Part shown: piece after piece, positions 61,035-64,000 of the stretch | Layout of the letters: the number at the start of each line of letters is the position of its first letter | Position numbering within the stretch: the first letter of the stretch is position 1 | Source: Pleodorina starrii | Lineage: Eukaryota; Chlorophyta; Chlorophyceae; Chlamydomonadales; Volvocaceae | Assembly: GCA_030267565.1 (NCBI GenBank) | Contig: BRXU01000037.1 | Location: forward strand, 558,001-622,000 | Reading direction: 5' to 3' | DNA: 64,000 nt | Position numbers and translations under genes: made by a program | The notes under the pieces: generated by a model | The model's input: the letters and a program-made list of their open reading frames with translations, nothing else | Told to the model about the DNA's origin: nothing | Databases searched by the model: none

Positions 61035-62692
61035 ATGATGTTCTGCTTTCGCACTGGCGCGGTGATTGCGGCGCTGCTGCTTTGTCAGGTGTCGTCCAGT
61101 CAGGCGGCTTGGGGCGGGGGCCGTGCGTCGCCGCCCCCTGCAGTCCCTGAGACACCCCCTCCGCCGACGACTGACCCCGACGCCGCACCAGCGGCTCCCT
61201 CCTACCCGCACTCGCCCATGTGGAATATCGTTCCGGAGTTCTGGTGGTTCCATCCCCCGCCGCCGCCCTTCTACCCGTCCTCAACCCCGCCGCCAGCCGA
61301 ACCTTCAACGTCTCTGCCGCCGGTACCGCCTCCGCCGCCGCCTCCCCCGCCGCCTCCGCCATCCCCGCCGCTGCCCCCGCCCCCCCCGCCGCCGCAACCA
61401 CCGGCCTCCCCGTCCCAGCCCCCCTTGCCGCCGCCAGCCAAGCCTGGGCTGCCTCCAGTTAAACAGCCCCCTCCGCCCCCCAGTCCTCGTCCCTCTCCGC
61501 CACCGCGGCCGCCGCCCCGTCGCAACCCGCCGAGGATGCCCCCGCCGGCGTCCTCCCCTCCGCCAGCCCTTCCGTCACCGCCGCCACCCAACATGCCTCT
61601 GATGCCATCACTCATCTTCTCCCCGCCGCCAGCTCTGCCGGACAGTCCCCCGCCCGCAAGCCCATCATCGCCCCCACCCTCCTTGCCCGACAGCCCGCCG
61701 CCGTCCTCGCCTTCCATGCCCTTGCACCCGCCCTCATCCCCGCCACCAGCCGAACCAATGTCACCGCCGCCGTCACCACCGCCGCCTCCGCCTCCGCCTC
61801 CGCCGCCTTCTCCGCCGCCGCCACCGCCTCCGCCTTCCCCGCCGCTGCCCCCGCCCACGCCGCCGCAGCAACCCCCGGCCTCCCCGTCCCTGCCCCCCCT
61901 ACCGCCGCCAGCCAAGCCTGGGCTGCCTCCAGTTAAACAGCCCCCTTCGCCCCCTAGTCCTCGTCCCTCTCCGCCACCACGGCCGCCGCCCCGTCGCAAC
62001 CCGCCAAGGGTGCCCCCGCGAGCGTCCTCCCCTCCGCCAGCCCTTCCGTCACCGCCGCCACCCAACATGCCCATCTTCTCCCCGCCGCCAGCTCTGCCGG
62101 ACAGTCCCCCGCCCGCAAGCCCATCATCGCCCCCACCCGAACCAATGTCACCGCCTCCACCACCGCCTCCGCCGCCGCCGCCTTCTCCGCCGCCGCCACC
62201 GCCTCCGCCTTCCCCGCCGCTGCCCCCGCCCCCGCCGCCGCAGCAACCACCGGCCTCCCCGTCCCAGCCCCCTCTACCGCCGCCAGTCAAGCCCGGGCTG
62301 CCTCCCGTTAAACAGCCCCCTTCGCCCCCCAGTCCTCGTCCCTCTCCGCCACCGCGGCCGCCGCCCCGCCGCAACCCGCCGAGATTGCCCCCGCCGGCGT
62401 CCTCCCCTCCGCCAGCCCTTCCGTCACCGCCGCCCCCCAACATGCCCATCTTCTCCCCGCCGCCAGCTCTGCCGGACAGTCCCCCGCCCTCAAGCCCATC
62501 GTCGCCACCGCCTTCAACGCCGAATAAGCCCCCACCCTCCTTGCCCGACAGCCCGCCGCCGTCCTCGCCATCCACGCCCTCGCCACCACCGCCGCCCCCA
62601 TCCTTGCCCGACAGCCCGCCGCCGTCTTCTCCTTCCACGCCCTCGCCACCACCGCCGCCGCCATTGATTCCTGCGGTCCGAAAGACTCCGCC

Positions 62693-62723
<31 letters not shown>

Positions 62724-62952
62724 AAGCGCCCGAGCAATGACGAGTTGGTGGCCGACTTCCCCTTTGCCTCCTGCACTGCACGCAACGTTTCCGATACGCC
62801 CTACCGAGTCACCGGCCCACCCGTGTTGACCGCCTCTGATCCTAAGAAGGATGAGGTAACCTACTGCTTCGGTGTCACCAACTCCGCCTCTGTTGCCGAG
62901 CCCGCCAATGCCTGCGCGCGCATGATCCTCAACAAGATCGAGTTCATAATCG
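61035..62952 (+). CDS. Pherophorin-type hydroxyproline-rich extracellular-matrix glycoprotein (first exon, gene continues right)
   Basis: ATG 61035 (or 61038) opens a hydrophobic signal peptide of about 24 residues (MMFCFRTGAVIAALLLC, ending SSQA). The frame is also open upstream to 60819, but only this start puts the signal peptide at the N-terminus. Residues about 30-565 form a Pro-rich rod ([11 protein letters not shown] units; Hyp glycosylation expected). From about 570 a pherophorin domain begins: FPFASCTARNVSDTPYRV, VTYCFGVTNSASV, CARMILNKIEFII. The exon ends at 62952 in a GTAAGT donor, and the rest of the domain lies beyond the window. Family knowledge: pherophorins build the cell wall or matrix of volvocine algae, and many are regulated by sex or wounding. 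The usual N-terminal pherophorin domain is absent. The rod contains three copies of one module. Confidence 0.9.
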
Positions 62953-63026
62953 GTAAGTTGGTTGGTACGGTTGGAGCGGTTGGTAGTTGTGGCGGTTCGT
63001 AGTTCAAGGCGGATGGACCCGGTTTG

Positions 63027-63729
63027 ATGTAGCAGTCTTAGTTGCTAAAGGCCACTCGAGTTGTTTGTGCAGGTGTAGCTTAGGCTCTTATAGCCTAGCC
63101 GCACTGTCGTACAGCTGCTACACTCTCCCCCCTTTGAAGGGAGACCGTCCCGGCTCCCGTGTTTTTGGGATCCGAGCCTGTGTGCTCACCATTACCTACC
63201 CCTACCATGCTCCTCAGAGAACCTGAGGTATGGTCCTAGAGCGTCTCTGGACTCCTACAGATAGCCCTTTCGGTTCGGAGTTTTTCGAGCACAAGCCTGT
63301 TTTATTCGGACTGCTTGTGTGGAGGTCTGAAGTTTTTGGGCGGGCCCACTAGCCCAGGGGCCAGTGCGGGCCGCGAGATTCGAACTGGAGACCCCAGTGG
63401 GTCGGATCACTGCCGGTGGTACTTACTTTTCGCACCAGCCGCGATATTTGTGCTCACGCTGCACACTTTGTCAGCGGGCACACCGGACGTTATCGGTTTA
63501 TACCAGGCGTAGGTCGGACTACCTCTGGCACAGTTCGAATTGACTTCACTGTCCGGACGTTGACGGCTCTGTGAGAATGATATGTGAGCTCTGTGAGACT
63601 CGATCTTCAGACCTCAGGAATTTATTCCTGATGCTCGATACCAATGTAGCAGTCTTACTTGCTAAAGGCCACTCGAGTTGTTTGTGCAGGTGTAGCTTAG
63701 GCTCTTATAGCCTAGCCGCACTGTCGTAC
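63027..63729. mobile_element. Small element bounded by 86-bp direct repeats
   Basis: The 86-bp sequences 63027-63112 and 63644-63729 differ at one position and enclose 531 bp without coding capacity. Each contains TGTAGCAG near its start. Its inverse, CTGCTACA, follows the first copy at 63115-63122. The layout resembles a terminal-repeat retrotransposon in miniature or another non-autonomous element, inserted in the pherophorin intron. No clear primer-binding site or target duplication was seen. Confidence 0.5.
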
Positions 63730-63777
63730 TGGCCTTCGGCTCGCCCTTTGGGCTCGCTTAGCAAATCCCTTTCGCGG

Positions 63778-63962
63778 CGCAACCGCAACCGCAACTGCAA
63801 CCGCAACCGAAACCAAAACCGCAACCGAAACCAAAACCGCAACCGCAACCGCAACTGCAACCGCAACCGCAACCGCAACCGCAACCGCAACCGCAACCGC
63901 AACCGCAACCGCAACCGCAACCGCAACCGCAACCGCAACCGCAACCACAACCGCAACCGCAC
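63778..63962. repeat. AACCGC hexanucleotide array
   Basis: About 30 units of AACCGC with AACTGC, GAAACC and AAAACC variants, concentrated in the left half, in the pherophorin intron near the right edge. Alternating Ala-Val or Arg-Leu frames on the minus strand are repeat artefacts. Confidence 0.95.
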
Positions 63963-64000
63963 CCGCCTCATGCCCCATGCCGATCCACCCCATGCTCCGC

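Noticed and set aside
63368..63382. tRNA-like B box on the minus strand (GTTCGAATC), suggesting a SINE
   Set aside because: The flanking T-stem does not pair and no A box or tail is seen, so a chance match is likely.

Overview
The window is nuclear DNA of a green alga in the Chlamydomonadales, very probably a volvocine. The evidence is a pherophorin extracellular-matrix gene at the right end, a kinesin-2 (flagellar transport) subunit gene, GC-rich coding sequence with many short exons and GT-AG introns, TGTAA-type poly(A) signals, and CCCTAAA/CCCTAAAA telomere-type repeats. Introns are packed with simple-sequence DNA. Most long open frames are shadows of these repeats or antisense readings of exons. 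Gene models were built by hand from splice sites; every listed exon junction keeps reading frame.

Left third, minus strand: a calpain-like gene (8741 to 229, running off the left edge; all three catalytic-triad positions substituted) with a plus-strand tRNA-Asn(GTT) inside one of its introns. Upstream of it lies an IMPACT/YigZ-family gene (13587 to 9234). Its start faces a two-exon plus-strand gene for a PTRHD1-type peptidyl-tRNA-hydrolase-domain protein (14999 to 16010). About 3.1 kb without a supportable gene follows.

Centre: a complete 21-exon minus-strand gene for the kinesin-associated protein KAP (FLA3 in Chlamydomonas), 32495 to 19135, 849 codons. One of its introns carries an almost pure CCCT array of about 800 bp and, further on, a shorter complementary array. 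A 3 kb gap with a short interstitial telomere repeat separates it from the divergent next gene.

Right half, plus strand: one giant 16-exon gene, 35515 to 56016, predicted at 4,505 residues. It has about 32 ankyrin repeats, a very long low-complexity region and a C-terminal U-box, which is the architecture of a ubiquitin ligase. About 5 kb without a supportable gene follows, partly AT-richer than the surroundings. Last comes the first exon of a pherophorin-type gene (61035 to 62952, continuing off the right edge), whose intron holds a small element with 86-bp direct repeats.

Several short dispersed repeat families recur across introns of all the long genes. One of them lies preferentially near 3' splice sites and in a fixed orientation relative to transcription. 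The genes do not form an operon-like unit. KAP (flagellar transport) and the pherophorin (extracellular matrix) fit a flagellate volvocine alga. The calpain-like protein and the ankyrin/U-box protein are the least ordinary products.
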